Positions 36,909 to 47,757 of a stretch of 64,000 bases of DNA are shown here, in pieces. Source of the DNA: Pseudorasbora parva (lineage: Eukaryota > Chordata > Actinopteri > Cypriniformes > Gobionidae); contig NC_090184.1 in assembly GCF_024679245.1 (NCBI RefSeq), positions 3,922,047 through 3,986,046 of the forward strand, read 5' to 3'. A program made the position numbers and the translations under genes. Positions within the stretch are counted from its first letter, which is position 1. Each line of letters opens with the position of its first letter. The notes below the pieces were generated by a model, which saw nothing but the letters and a program-made list of their open reading frames with translations, was not told the DNA's origin and did no database searches.

Positions 36909-39068
36909 CACCCTCGTATCAGTCCAAAACCAGAGCAAACTTTATTTTATAGAATAAAAAAGCAGACATTTAGAAGAACGTTCACACTGCTCTTTACCAT
37001 ACAATGAAAGTGGCCAAAAAAATGACAAAAGCAGCATAAAAGTATTATTAAATAGTCCATATGACACACCAGCATATTCCAAGCCAACTAATGCTGGTGT
37101 TTTTCTGTCATTTTTGGAGTTTGAAAGCAACCATCTCCATTCACATTGTTTAGAGAAGAGCAGAGAGAACATTCTGCTTTTTGTGTTTGAAGGAAAAAAG
37201 AAAATGGGCAACAACTTGCATTTTTTCCCTTTAAGAACAGGTAGGGACACACACTAACAGTTTACTCACACAAGGACAGGATATTTTAGAAACACACACA
37301 CACACACACACACATAATAGTACTATTGACTCAACTGGGTCTCGAAGATTTTATTTGCTAAGAGCTGCTGGCAGAGTGAGAAAACCTGAATGTGTAAAAA
37401 TGCCCATCGCCAGCCAGGAATGCCGTAAAAGACATGTGGCATGAGCTATGATATGCTCAGGCATTACAAAAGTGTGTGTGTGTTTGTGTGCAAGTTTGCC
37501 CTGTGCTATTCTTCCCCCGAAAGACAAGACTAAACAGTTTAAAATGTGTTTCCACTGAGGTGTGTTTGTTTGCCGGTGTGGGAGGCGCAACACAAAAGCC
37601 ACAGTTACAAGGTTTGGCGAGTCGCTCGAGTCCTTGTTCTACAGACGCGAGGTCCCAAAACCTGACTGCGTTAAAATAACACGGGATTGTGCTGAAAGCT
37701 TCTGCACTGGGAGGTGGAGACCGAAATTGAATGAAAAAGAGTCTGAAAACCGATTAAGACCATGTGCTTCAATGGCTTTTCCAGGAGACTGAAGACTTGA
37801 CCAGAAAATCATTTCAGCGTGTAAATGTGCATTAAAATACAATGTTAGAAACCCTCCGCAGGCCCTTGAAAAACATTTAGGATTGAATGCATTCAGTACG
37901 TTTACAACATGTTACATGTCAAAACCTGTCATTTGAGGCATTGCTGTGGCTGGAAAAGGGAACAGGCTGTAATACAGGACAGTGACTTACGAGATTATCT
38001 TTTGTTTTTAGCTTTTGTAATATGTTGCAAGCTGGATTCGAACTCAATTTGCCCAAGTGAGCACCAAAGTTCAATATGCCTACAATTCACAAGACTTTAG
38101 AATATTTATAATGCCACGCCGAATGGAAGTATTCACAGTGTGGCTTAAATTATATTTCGCCAACAAATGCATTGTGAATATACTCTAAATACTCAACGTA
38201 TGGAGTTCTCTCTATTCCCCAGCAGACGATTCCTCAGGTCAAGCTTGAGCATTCATCTCAGTGACAAGCACTGAGAAGAGCAGAGCTGGTTGGCCGACAC
38301 ACTCGATCCTTAAAAACAGTCCCACTGGATTATTAAGGAATGTCAGCTCCGAGCAGACCCTAAATCAATTATGGGAAATCTGCACGCCTGCATTTCCCCA
38401 CATCTTTCCCTTCTGTCACTTCATACTTCTGTTTCTTTCCATCTTCCACTTATTTCTGTCTCCTTTTCAGCTCTTTTTCTCCAAGCTCGGTTTTCTTCTG
38501 CACAATGCTTTTTAAAGTTATCTGGACGGTTGTCCTCATTGCTAGCGGAGTAGAAAAGTGAAATATCAGAGCATTGAGATATGAAGTGCTCAATGGCTTT
38601 GGCTAATCTTGAGCAGATCAGGCCACAAAACACTTAAAGAAAAGTTAAGGTTTTGGAGGGGGTGGCAATTTTCTTTCTTTTGATCAGTTTATTTCATTGA
38701 TGTGATGGAGGCTTTCAGCATTCACAATTGCAGTCAAGGTTAGTTATTTGAATTAAAGTGCAGGTCTGAACACACACCCACTTTTCACCAACAGATTTTG
38801 ATATATAAAAGCCCAAAAAGCAGGGAGAAGCAAAACAATTTTTTTGAGTGTCGTCGTGTTAACATAAGTCACATTCTTGCGTTCAAAAACAGATGGAAGG
38901 AGCACACTGTGAATGAAAATTTTAATTAAAATAAATAAATGCCAAAAATTATAGATTTTATACCAAATTCGTAATATTTAGTAATAAATAGACTAGTTAG
39001 CCAACCCATCTAAATGACGTTTGGTCCCTGCACAATTCCTATTGAAATTATATTAAGGTTTTTGAGGG
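36909..39068. other. Unique intronic sequence, no supported gene
   Basis: Frames at 36942-37250, 37351-37842 and 38261-38633 have no domains and overlap on opposite strands. A CA tract at 37291-37312 and a pyrimidine-rich stretch at 38400-38490 are the only simple features. Confidence 0.4.
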
Positions 39069-39478
39069 TTAAAGGTCCAAATTGCAGTTTCAATGCAGCT
39101 TCAAAGAGCTCAAAAAGAGCCCAGCTGAGGCGCTTATCTAGCAAAAAATGTATACTTTTTAACCAAAAATGCTTCTACTTACGTCCATGACTTCACACAT
39201 TATGTAATCATGTTGGAAAGGTCACGTGTGATGTAGGCGGAAGTACCGGCACAGTTTACACAAAGCGAACACGCAAAGAAGAAGTCAAACGCCCTTCGTC
39301 CTTTCCAACGTGGCGCATCGCAGAGCTAATGCAAGACAAACATTTGTGGTTAAAAAGTACATACATTTGAATTTTCTTTAGAAAATTATCGATGTTTTGG
39401 CTAGATAAGAGCCTTTTCCACATCTGGGATCGTGTCGAGCTCTTTGAGCTCCATTGTAACTGCAGTTTGGACCTTTAA
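39069..39478. mobile_element. TTAA-flanked MITE (AGGTCCAAATTGCAGTT)
   Basis: 410 bp from TTAAAGGTCCAAATTGCAGT to ACTGCAGTTTGGACCTTTAA, one mismatch between ends, TTAA on both sides. Sub-terminal inverted AAAGAGCTC/GAGCTCTTTG repeats. No coding capacity. Confidence 0.88.
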
Positions 39479-39814
39479 CCAAGGGACCTTCAAGTCCACT
39501 ATAAGAAGAAAAATCCTGGAATGTTTTCCTCAAAAACTCTTAAATGAAGAGTGAGAGACATTAACATATTGGATAACATGGGGGTTAGTAAATTATCAGG
39601 ATATTTTAATTCTGACTTCAACTACTCCTTTAAATAATGGGTTTGTTTGTATTCCCAAACAGGTATTTAAAACACCACATTATCTTCGGCAATTTGACTT
39701 CTTCCTGTTTTTTTCATACACAACAGAAAACTATAAATATTCCATGAAGTCCATGAATTCAGGGGAGCTTCTCAATTCGACCTCAGGGATATCACAGCAA
39801 CAGCACCAGAAATG

Positions 39815-40367
39815 TAGCCTGACAAGCCAGACCCACATCAAGATGTTTGGTCTGGAAACTCACCATAGACAGGGCTCAGTCCGAGGGGCGGATAAACGGT
39901 TGTCTTTCAAACTCCCTCTGCACGCGATAGGATAGCGGTACACCAACCGGAGCAACGACGGTGAAGGGGAGCTCGCTGATAGATTAAACATTCGCCGTAT
40001 CCGGTCGGCTAAACTCCGAACACATCTTCCCTTTTTAAGAATGTCTTCAGTGCCGCTCTTTGTTCTTTTCTCAGAGGAAAGCTTAACTCCAAGTCTTCCG
40101 GAGGCGCGGGCAGAGCTGATTCGAAAGACCGCCGCCATTCGCCAGTTTCTGTGTTTACTAGAAGACTGTGTTACTAGAAGCACGCAAACGCAACTCGGCC
40201 GTCGTCATTATGGCCCCGCCCGCCGACTCTCTAGCCTACCTACACGATGTGATTGGGCCGTCCAGATTCTGAGGAATACAGCTCAGATAGGAATTGAGAG
40301 TTGCTAGACCACACTTGCGGGCAAATTAAATTTGCTGCCGCTAGGGTGCGTCTAGATTTCTAGGCTA
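39815..40367. mobile_element. DNA element TAGCCT...AGGCTA with 9-bp duplication
   Basis: 553 bp. The flanks CCAGAAATG at 39806-39814 and 40368-40376 are identical. Ends TAGCCTGACAAGCCAGACC and TTTCTAGGCTA give only a short terminal repeat. An 8- or 9-bp duplication fits hAT or Mutator-like elements; the exact border is ambiguous because GTA is shared. Opposite-strand frames (39860-40183, 40041-40307) are inside it and not transposase-like. Confidence 0.85.
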
Positions 40368-40376
40368 CCAGAAATG

Positions 40377-41556
40377 TACATATCAGTTTAGAAGTGAGAT
40401 GATCAGAAGTTTACTCGGCTTTAGGCTTCACTTTGGCATTCAAGGCCTGCACTGAGTGTTGTGCAATCTCAGATACCTCTAACATGATTTGTGTGCTTTA
40501 CACTAGTAACCAAACAGTGGTTTGGTTAGGAAAGTGTTTGCTGAGAAAATAAATAAAATTACAAATACTATCTATGTAGTGCATCATATAAGAGACCAAG
40601 GCAAGAGACCAAAATAATAATTTCTGAAGAAAAATTGCCACTGGGGAAAAAACTTCTCTTTTGAAACGGACTCAATTTTTTATCTCGTGGTAAAAGTTTA
40701 ATGGCTTTCATCCTGACAAAGAACCTTCAGTTCCTCAAATTCTCCACTTTACAAAACATTCAGCCTACCGTAAAACAGTTGAAGCCATTGAACACCTGGA
40801 TGACATTGTCAAATTACTTAAATTCATAATAATAAAAAAAAAAAAAACGTAAGACTTTTGCTTTTCCAGGCTACGTTTGTGCATTTGTTTAAAAGTTGGA
40901 GCGTAACCACAGAAGATCATTCCGATTTTGACGGGCTCCTTCAAGTTCTTCAGCTTTGTTTGGAAACTTCCTTATGTGATTTTGACAGCTGTGACTGAGG
41001 CTGTCTGAGCGAGAGCTTAAGATTAGTGTGTAAATATCTGAAGTATGCCAACTACTCATTGTCTGACGCGCAGCTCGCTCTAGAGGTGCCGATTGACAGG
41101 CTAAGCCCATCTGCCTCAATGACCTCCTATTTTACTTGGTCCACACTGGGCTAGATCTGATAGGCTTAGGGAAAGAGACGGAGATATCTCCTACTCCGGG
41201 ATGATCTGTTTTCAGGAACTTTCTGATAAAATACGAGCACAAATGCTGAGGTTATGAACTTGTGCGATTGAAATAGAGTGAGGAATAATAAGAGTTAGAC
41301 GCCTCTTTTTCAAAACAGGATGAGGGAAAAGATGCATTCGGTTATGAGAACAACATCTTTTAACCATCTCCAATCAGCTAAACGAATTAAAATCAGTTAT
41401 AATCCTTATCCTGAATGACATCATCTGAATGTCCGCTAGCAAGCTCATATTAGCCTCTGGCTCTTTAATGCGCATTATATTAGTGGTAACAGAGGGCTTC
41501 TGTGCTCGTGACATTGGCTTAATTCACCAACATTTGAGTCAAGCAGAAGGGAACTC
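40377..41556. other. Unique intronic sequence, no supported gene
   Basis: A minus-strand frame (40889-41119) without domains and an A-run at 40831-40847. 40980-41160 is repeat-poor. Confidence 0.4.
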
Positions 41557-42940
41557 GAGATGCACCGATACTACATTTCTCAGCAGATTACTCAGAATGA
41601 TATCAAACGATGCCAATTGCTTGATTTTTTCTTATGGGAAAAGAAACCTCTCCCAAATAATGTTGCAAAATGTCCAGAGAATCCTCTCATTTGGTTGCAA
41701 TTGACAACACAGATATTTTACTAACTGCTATTTATTTTCAGATATAAGCACATTTTTTCAAAACCACTTGTCTTCCAGACAAATTTATTCAAGCACACAA
41801 ACAGTCAAACTAAAAGTTATTCAGGCACTAGATATCATTTTACTAGTGTGTCTTGTACATTTCAGTTCATTTATGCAAGTGAGGATAGAAAAACGAAGTA
41901 AACTGTGACATTATACCTACAAATTCGTCAGTGCTCGAGTAAAATTGATACAAATTTGAGACCAAAATGATTCAGATACTTTGACCTGAGCATGTTTTTG
42001 ACCACAAGTATTTTTTCTTTAATTGCTAATGTGATCTTTTACACCACAGAATGAATAAAATGAAGTATCACTTGGTCATTGGTTGACCTAAATTGGTATT
42101 ATCTAATTGTGTAGTTAAAGCTGATTGTTTGTTTGTAATCTTTTATCAAGATGAATTTGCTCTGACATAGTTTAACTCTTCTTGTCATATTTTATGGCCA
42201 TTTTTTTCTAAACTATAGCAAATAAACAGTGATAATGTGAGAAAATGTTGAAGGTGTCTGATTAAAATAAATAAATAAAAACTCCTCTCTAGTGTTTCTT
42301 TATTGCTAACTAACAAACAAATCGTCTGACGTTCCTGAGGTAACGTTAGGCTGAATACAATGTTAAGTGACCTATTGATTACGAGCCTTTTATTGAAAAG
42401 TGATTACATGAGTCATGATACAGATTTGGTTGTAGGTTTGTAAGTTGTAGTGTATCTTTCAACATACCTTTTAATTTGCATGCATGTTTTCCGAGATATA
42501 ACTTCTATAAGGCACTAAAGCGACCTGTCATGTCACATTTAGGACCGACAAAATGGCTTTTGCCTTTTGAATTTCATGATAAAATGGACAGAATTTGAAA
42601 GACAACACCGTTTTTCTTTAGAAGTAACAAAGCACAGTGATATTTCAGATTATTGGATGAGAGCTCCTTTACAAATAATGTCAGTGTAGGGGGGGAATGC
42701 AGATCTTGCAACCATGGCTTGAACTACGGGCGGGTCAAATAGGGCCTGCTTTTATTAAGCTATTTTTTAACTGTTAACGCGCTAATCACATTAACTTGGC
42801 ATTAAACTTGAGACATGTTCTACACACACACAGTATGAGTTGCAGTCGGACAGGATACTATCGGCCATGATCATCGATAGTAAAAAGTAATAGCTTTTAT
42901 CGGTTGATACCGATTATTGGCAGATACATCTGTGCATTAC
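41557..42940. mobile_element. Possible degraded hAT element (GAGATGCACCGATAC)
   Basis: Left GAGATGCACCGATACTAC and right sub-terminal TACTATCGGCCATGATCAT, TATCGGTTGATACCGATTAT, ending ACATCTGTGCATTAC match the pattern of fish hAT elements with CCGATA-rich ends. The centre is AT-rich with no transposase frame. No duplication found, so the borders are approximate. Confidence 0.5.
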
Positions 42941-44440
42941 TATGGTTCTGTGAATACTTGGCCATGGCATATGAATCATAACAGAAATCTTGCAAAAGTT
43001 TGCAAGTTGCAGGCACAGCCTGTGGTGACTTTGAGGGTGGGATGAACAATGTTCCTTCAAGATAATTTAAGCAATAGGCTCTTCCCACAACAACACTCTA
43101 TAGGCCGAGGAACAAAAGAGATCTGGGTACCACCACTACTATGCATCTGGTCAGTAAGGAGCAGCCATTAGGCTAATGAGGGCCTATGGAGATCCCAATG
43201 AAGCCATCAGCATTCACTCAGAATGACAATGTAAGACTAACGCCTCAGGAACTGAATGGAAGGGATTGGGAAGGAGGGAGAGCTCGTACGGATGAGTGAA
43301 AAGAAACGGAGAGGCCAAGTAAAACTTGTGCGAGTGTCTGGAGGGAGGAGGCGGGGAGGGGGGGGACGCAACTTTTTGCTCAAACGCTTGGCCGGGTCCA
43401 ATCAAATCACATTACGATTCAGAGTAAAGCAGGAGGATTTGAGTTTTAGAATAAACAATGGCTGTAAAACGTGTTGATTTGGGGAGATGCCTTACGTTTT
43501 AGCCCCCCCCAAAAAAACACTCCCGGTTGAGGCGCTCTCCTTTTTACTGTGCAAAGACCCAACCGTTCATTCTCTTTTTCTGCTGAGCGCTGACGCATAA
43601 CACCACAGCAAAGCCATACATGAATGCCTGCTGAGTTCTTTGCAAATTGGGTTGAAAAGACCCAATGCTGGGGCTAAAAGGGCAGTCAACCTTTCCCAGA
43701 CACGGACACAAAACTCAAAACACATCTATAGGCAAACTCTGCAGCCCTCGGACAAGTAGAACGAACACCCAGATAGAATTTCAGTGACAGACCTCTTCTC
43801 TCGGACAGACTAATCTTATTTTAAAGAAAGCTAAACAAGCAGCTCGAAAATGCTTAATTACAGCCCAGTGGCAGACAGCACGAAATTAGATTCACTGGGT
43901 ATTAGATCAATTAGCCAACCATTTCACAGATAAACATGGGGAATACTTAGTGAAATATGAGGCCAAAACACCATAAAACTAAGATTTTGGCAAATCTGAT
44001 CCAGTAAATGGTGGCAATAGCCGAACATGATCTCTTGAACCACAAAATAAATGAAAGCAAATCTGTCAAATGCAAGTCAAACAGCTAGAGTACACAATTA
44101 AAACCAATTAAACCAGTTTAATAGCTTCAAACTTGAACTAATGCTAAAATGACATCAAGTCTCAGCAATACACTTCCACATGCATATTCCTTAAATAACA
44201 CTAAGTCCACATTGACTGGTGAATTATTACATCTTTAAGGGCTAAAACTCAATTTCCATGAAAAGGGGCAGATTTTTTCATGCTCCGAACTTGGTGGCTG
44301 TGGAGGATATTCAAAATAGTTGATGACCAGGGACCCTTTATGAGGACACATGTTGGTTTCTGTCCAGTCCATACTAAACTCTCAAGATAATGTTTCTCAC
44401 TGGCTCTTAAAAGACCTCCAAAGATGCACCAAGTGTGTTC
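42941..44440. other. Intron 3 sequence next to tcf7l1 exon 3
   Basis: No exon recognised. G-rich run at 43346-43368 and poly-C/A at 43503-43517. 43200-43920 is repeat-poor and may contain conserved regulatory sequence. Frames at 42897-43088 and 43214-43477 have no domains. Confidence 0.4.
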
Positions 44441-44446
44441 ACTCAC

Positions 44447-44574
44447 CGTTCTTGCGCTTGGAGACAGGGCGCCGTTGGACAGGTAAGGATTGGAAAGATC
44501 TGGGATCATTAGGAATGGGTAGCCTGGATAATGCGGGCTCTTAAAAAATCCTCCATCTTGCTGTCTTCTCAAAG
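44447..44574 (-). CDS. tcf7l1: tcf7l1 coding exon 3
   Basis: A 128-bp exon with acceptor ATAAAG (44575-44580) and donor GTGAGT (44441-44446). The split codon from exon 2 gives Ala, then LRRQQDGG and [18 protein letters not shown], and it ends [10 protein letters not shown] with phase 0 after 43 codons. [11 protein letters not shown] and YLSNG favour TCF7L1 over TCF7L2 (which has LFK, FIMIPDLT, YLPNG in mammals). In the family the next exon begins YLQMKWPLLDV; I did not find it on the minus strand between 1 and 44440. The gene is therefore partial here: 129 residues, without the HMG box, which would lie beyond the left edge. Confidence 0.95.
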
Positions 44575-44637
44575 CTTTATAGTGGAGAAAGGAATGATTA
44601 GGGATCCAAGTGTGGACAAACATTTAATTGAACATTA

Positions 44638-45485
44638 AATGAACAAGCATGGCAAGCTGTTTTAACATTTATTCCTATTATTGAAATTTTTGTAACTAAT
44701 CTGTTTGTGTGTGTGTGTATTATATACATATATAACACTAATATCTATTCATTAAACACTGGTATCCATGAGTGACAGGTAACTATTTAATTGCTTCTGG
44801 TAATAAACGTCACATTTTAGTAGTGAGTTTTATTTTTCAGATATTCCCTTCCAACTAGCAGCCTATGATTTATAATGGTTTCTACTACCAAGTCCAGCTC
44901 TATTGTTCATTAGACAGTAGTACATAAGTAAAGAAACAAGTATGGCAAGCGGATTTAACATTTAATCCTATTATTGATAATGCTACTAGCACTTATTTTT
45001 TGTAACTAACCCTTTTTTTAAATAAATATCACTAGTAACTATTCATTAAACAGTTGTATACATTAATGACAAGTAACTATTTCATTGCTTCTGGTAACAA
45101 ATGTCACATTTTTCACATTAAATTCAATGTTTCAGATATTCACAATCAACTAGTATGATTTGTAATGGTTTCTGCTACCTAGTCCAGCTCTATTGTTCAT
45201 TAGACAGTAGTAAATAAGTAAACAAGTATGGCAAGCATTTATTCTCATTATTGATAGTGCTACTAGCACTTACTTTTATATGATATTTTAAATAGCCCTA
45301 GTAACTATTCATTAAATACTAGTATCCATTAACCTTTTCCAAGTAACTTTTTCATTGTTTCTAGTAATAAATGTCACATTTTTACAATTTAATTCTGTAC
45401 CTGTGTTTAAGATATTCATTTCCAACTAGTATCATAATGGTTTCTGCTACCAAGTCCCGCTCTATTGATTAATAGACAGTAGTGG
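44638..45485. repeat. Tandem triplication (~285-295 bp) in tcf7l1 intron 2
   Basis: The landmark ATGGCAAGC recurs at about 44649, 44942 and 45228. Each is followed by TTATTCCTATTATTGA, GTAACTATTCATTAAA, TTGCTTCTGGTAATAAA and TCCAGCTCTATTGTTCATTAG. Copies are diverged by scattered substitutions and small indels. Confidence 0.88.
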
Positions 45486-45498
45486 ATGAATTCAGATT

Positions 45499-45548
45499 GA
45501 TTGGGACACGTTTTGCCATTGCGACGACTTGGAAAAAGTGTCCCAATC
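45499..45548. repeat. 11-bp inverted repeat in intron 2
   Basis: GATTGGGACAC (45499-45509) and GTGTCCCAATC (45538-45548) are perfect inverted copies with a 28-bp loop. Confidence 0.75.
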
Positions 45549-45976
45549 ATTCCGATTTCCTCTCAATTATTTATGACTAACAGCACCTACTCCAGATGTA
45601 CCCAGTGTCATTAAAATTATAGGTATATTATCATTAAAATGTAGTATATAATGTCTATTCCGGTTTTTGCTGTAAGCCTTTTCATCTCACTAGTCTGTTG
45701 ATTTTTACTTGTAATATATAATTATTTGTTTAAATAGCTACATTAAAGTTTAAATTATTACTTTTTTTAGAAAACTAATTTAAAACGTTGCTAAGAATTG
45801 TTATGCACATTAAGAAAAGGTAATACTGAAACTATCACTGTGTGAAAACAAGTACTGTGTGAAGTGGAAAAGCTACTACTCAGAGTTAGATGACTTCCAA
45901 GAGATTTAAAAAGTACTAGTAACAAAAGCTACAGAATAATTGTTAAATTGGACTGCCATAGCACCAGAGCTCTCAC

Positions 45977-46049
45977 CTTCAGCGAAATACTCTCGGGCTT
46001 TCTCATAACTTTCATGATCAGGTCTTGGTTGAGGTCGCCTCTCGGTTTG
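45977..46049 (-). CDS. tcf7l1: tcf7l1 coding exon 2
   Basis: A 73-bp exon between a CTTCAG acceptor (46050-46055) and a GTGAGA donor (45971-45976). Read in phase 0 from exon 1 it gives [20 protein letters not shown] then YFAE plus one base, so it leaves phase 1, exactly what exon 3 needs. The ERRPQPR motif after SDSE matches the short linker exon that follows the beta-catenin-binding domain in TCF7L1 and TCF7L2. The reading frame used by the longest open frame through this segment is a different, wrong frame. Intron 1 is only about 105 bp (46050-46154). Intron 2 is about 1.4 kb and contains a diverged tandem triplication. Confidence 0.93.
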
Positions 46050-46154
46050 CTGAAGGACAGACGAGGAACGGAGAAAAACAAAACAGAAAAGTTATTTTCC
46101 GTCGGCAACAACCACATCCATGTGTCTGTCAACATGCGGTTGTGTCTGACTTAC

Positions 46155-46340
46155 CTCAGAATCAGATGAACTGCTGTTGTTTTCCGACTCGTTCACTAGA
46201 GATGACTTTACGTCGTCCAAATCTCTTTCTGCTGACACGTTTTCGGATATTTTGTCCTCTTGTTCGCCCTCATCTTTGAATGAGATCATTTCATCGTTCG
46301 CCCCCAACTCATCGCCTCCGCCTCCGTTAAGCTGTGGCAT
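46155..46340 (-). CDS. tcf7l1: tcf7l1 coding exon 1 (beta-catenin-binding domain)
   Basis: First coding exon of a TCF/LEF-family HMG-box transcription factor that represses Wnt targets with Groucho/TLE and is switched by beta-catenin in the nucleus. Translation starts [18 protein letters not shown] and runs 62 codons to SSSSDSE, followed directly by a GTAAGT donor (46149-46154), phase 0. The [14 protein letters not shown] stretch and the [17 protein letters not shown] helix are the two hallmarks of the family's N-terminal beta-catenin-binding domain. The ATG at 46340 was chosen because MPQL is the family start and its context (AAC before ATG) is acceptable; the same frame stays open upstream but has no ATG there. 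MPQLNGGGG occurs in both tcf7l1 and tcf7l2 fish genes; exon 3 decides for tcf7l1. Teleosts carry a and b copies, and I cannot assign which this is. Confidence 0.96.
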
Positions 46341-46342
46341 GT

Positions 46343-46450
46343 TTACGAGCGTCTCGCAACGGTAACAAAATCTAGAGTTTGTGTTGACTCTGAAGTGTAG
46401 GTGCGGAAAAAAACACACACGAGATATTTCAGAAATAATCCTTGACACAT
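46343..46450 (-). other. Upstream ORF in tcf7l1 leader
   Basis: A minus-strand ATG at 46450 opens a 35-codon frame whose TAA ends at 46343, two bases before the tcf7l1 ATG. It is out of frame with tcf7l1 and its start context is weak (TTC before ATG, T at +4). If the mRNA begins upstream of 46450 this would be a classical short leader ORF that could reduce or modulate main-frame translation. No transcription start is visible, so inclusion in the mRNA is inferred. Confidence 0.5.
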
Positions 46451-46944
46451 GAATTTAAATCCAATTTGTCCATGATTTTGTGTGATCACACAAAGCTCGA
46501 CAGTTTCATCGGTAACGTTATCCCTGCAAGAAACTCTGCAAACTCCAGCGAAGCGATGTGTCCTCTGCTTGTCGTTCTGACAAACTTACCAAAAACACAA
46601 ATAAAAGAGTATTTTCACCCGATTCTACATCCCACATTGAACGAACAAATCGGGCGCAAAAAGTTGAGCGACTTTTTCTTTAAAAAACGCAACCGTCAGT
46701 TAAACGCGGGTGAACAAAAGTTGCAACGGTCGCGGCGCCTCCGTGGTCTATTATCCAAAAGACGTGTTTTAATCACGTAAAACGCAGATTCCTCCTCAAA
46801 TCAGCTGCTCGTTTCGATTTACAACCGTCATGTTTGATCAACGGTCAATGAAAACGGTGCGTTTGGACGCGGAGAGATTCCGTTGCCCTGTACGTTGAGC
46901 TGCTGATGGGGAATGCGCAAGCACGCAGGACGCAGCAGCGCGTG

Positions 46945-46947
<3 letters not shown>

Positions 46948-46986
<39 letters not shown>

Positions 46987-46987
46987 C
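46948..46987. repeat. (TG)n followed by (CG)n alternating tract
   Basis: About 15 TG units run directly into CGCGCGCGC. Perfect purine-pyrimidine alternation including a CG block is the classic sequence able to adopt Z-DNA. It lies about 600 bp upstream of the tcf7l1 start codon. Confidence 0.9.
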
Positions 46988-47041
46988 TGGACGAGCAGAA
47001 CGCAGAGGAGGAGTTAAGCGCTGAAAAACGACACTCCATTC

Positions 47042-47154
<113 letters not shown>

Positions 47155-47435
47155 GTTTAAAGGAACAGTTTGTTCAGGGCTTGATTCTTGAAATAGTTCA
47201 GTGACACCAGGGCTTGTGTTATTTAGGCAATATTACAAGATCACAAGTACTGTTCTTCAGAAATATAAATAACAGCAGGATTGTTTTTTTTATTTGTTTT
47301 TTTTTTCATAAAACACTTATTAAGTTATTAATAATCAAGTAGCTTACGTTTCTGACAAAATAACTCAAGTTAGTGTTTTTCTTCGTGAACAAGTTAAAAT
47401 TTCCACTATATACTATATATTTAGAATTTTTAGAA

Positions 47436-47526
47436 GTTCCCTCGATTTATAAATTGTGCGCACGATTGAGCAAACTGAGGGAAAAGAATTTGTAAAACGT
47501 CCACACTATTTATAAATCGAGGGAAC
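47436..47526. repeat. Perfect 19-bp inverted repeat (hairpin)
   Basis: GTTCCCTCGATTTATAAAT at 47436-47454 is exactly reverse-complemented at 47508-47526, with a 53-bp loop. Next to it, two near-palindromes (TTGTGCGCACGAT inside the loop and AATCGTACGCACGATT just after the right arm) suggest a small foldback or MITE remnant. Confidence 0.8.
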
Positions 47527-47757
47527 GAAATAGTAAATCGTACGCACGATTTAGCCTACTAGTTTTTTACTGCATGTCATGTGCTAGGCTCCGTACAAAA
47601 TGAAGCGAAAGTGTTTTCGAGCTGCCTGGGAAAGCGTGAGTGGATCAAACCGGAGGAGATCTTCCTCTCCACTCAAAGCATTCTGAAGTCGCTCCACTCC
47701 CCGTTTTCCATTTCTGCTATAGTGAGACTGAGAGAAACCCGGCCTTCTAAGTCACCG

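Larger units (their letters stand above)
46341..47040 (-). promoter_or_regulatory. Probable tcf7l1 promoter / 5' leader, CpG-rich
   Basis: The 700 bp upstream of the tcf7l1 ATG are visibly richer in CpG than the AT-rich surroundings, for example CGCAAAAAGTTGAGCGAC, CGGTCGCGGCGCCTCCG and the segment 46850-47035 with repeated ACGC, GCGC and CGCG. No convincing TATA box was seen, which fits a CpG-type vertebrate promoter. A plus-strand open frame here (46442-46780) has no recognisable domain and I treat it as chance. The alternating tract at 46948-46987 lies inside the segment. Exact transcription start unknown. Confidence 0.5.

Noticed and set aside
39860..40307. Coding frames of 107 and 88 codons
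   Set aside because: Entirely inside a non-autonomous DNA element bounded by a target duplication, with no transposase similarity seen.
45929..46135. 68-residue minus-strand frame as the tcf7l1 exon 2 reading frame
   Set aside because: It reads the exon in the wrong phase; the phase set by exon 1 gives ERRPQPR and joins correctly to exon 3.
46343..46448. N-terminal extension of tcf7l1 in the same open frame
   Set aside because: The frame is open upstream of the MPQL start but begins only with GTG; no in-frame ATG, and the family starts at MPQL.
46442..46780. Divergent plus-strand gene (112 codons) opposite tcf7l1
   Set aside because: No recognisable domain, lies in the CpG-rich promoter, no splice or codon evidence.
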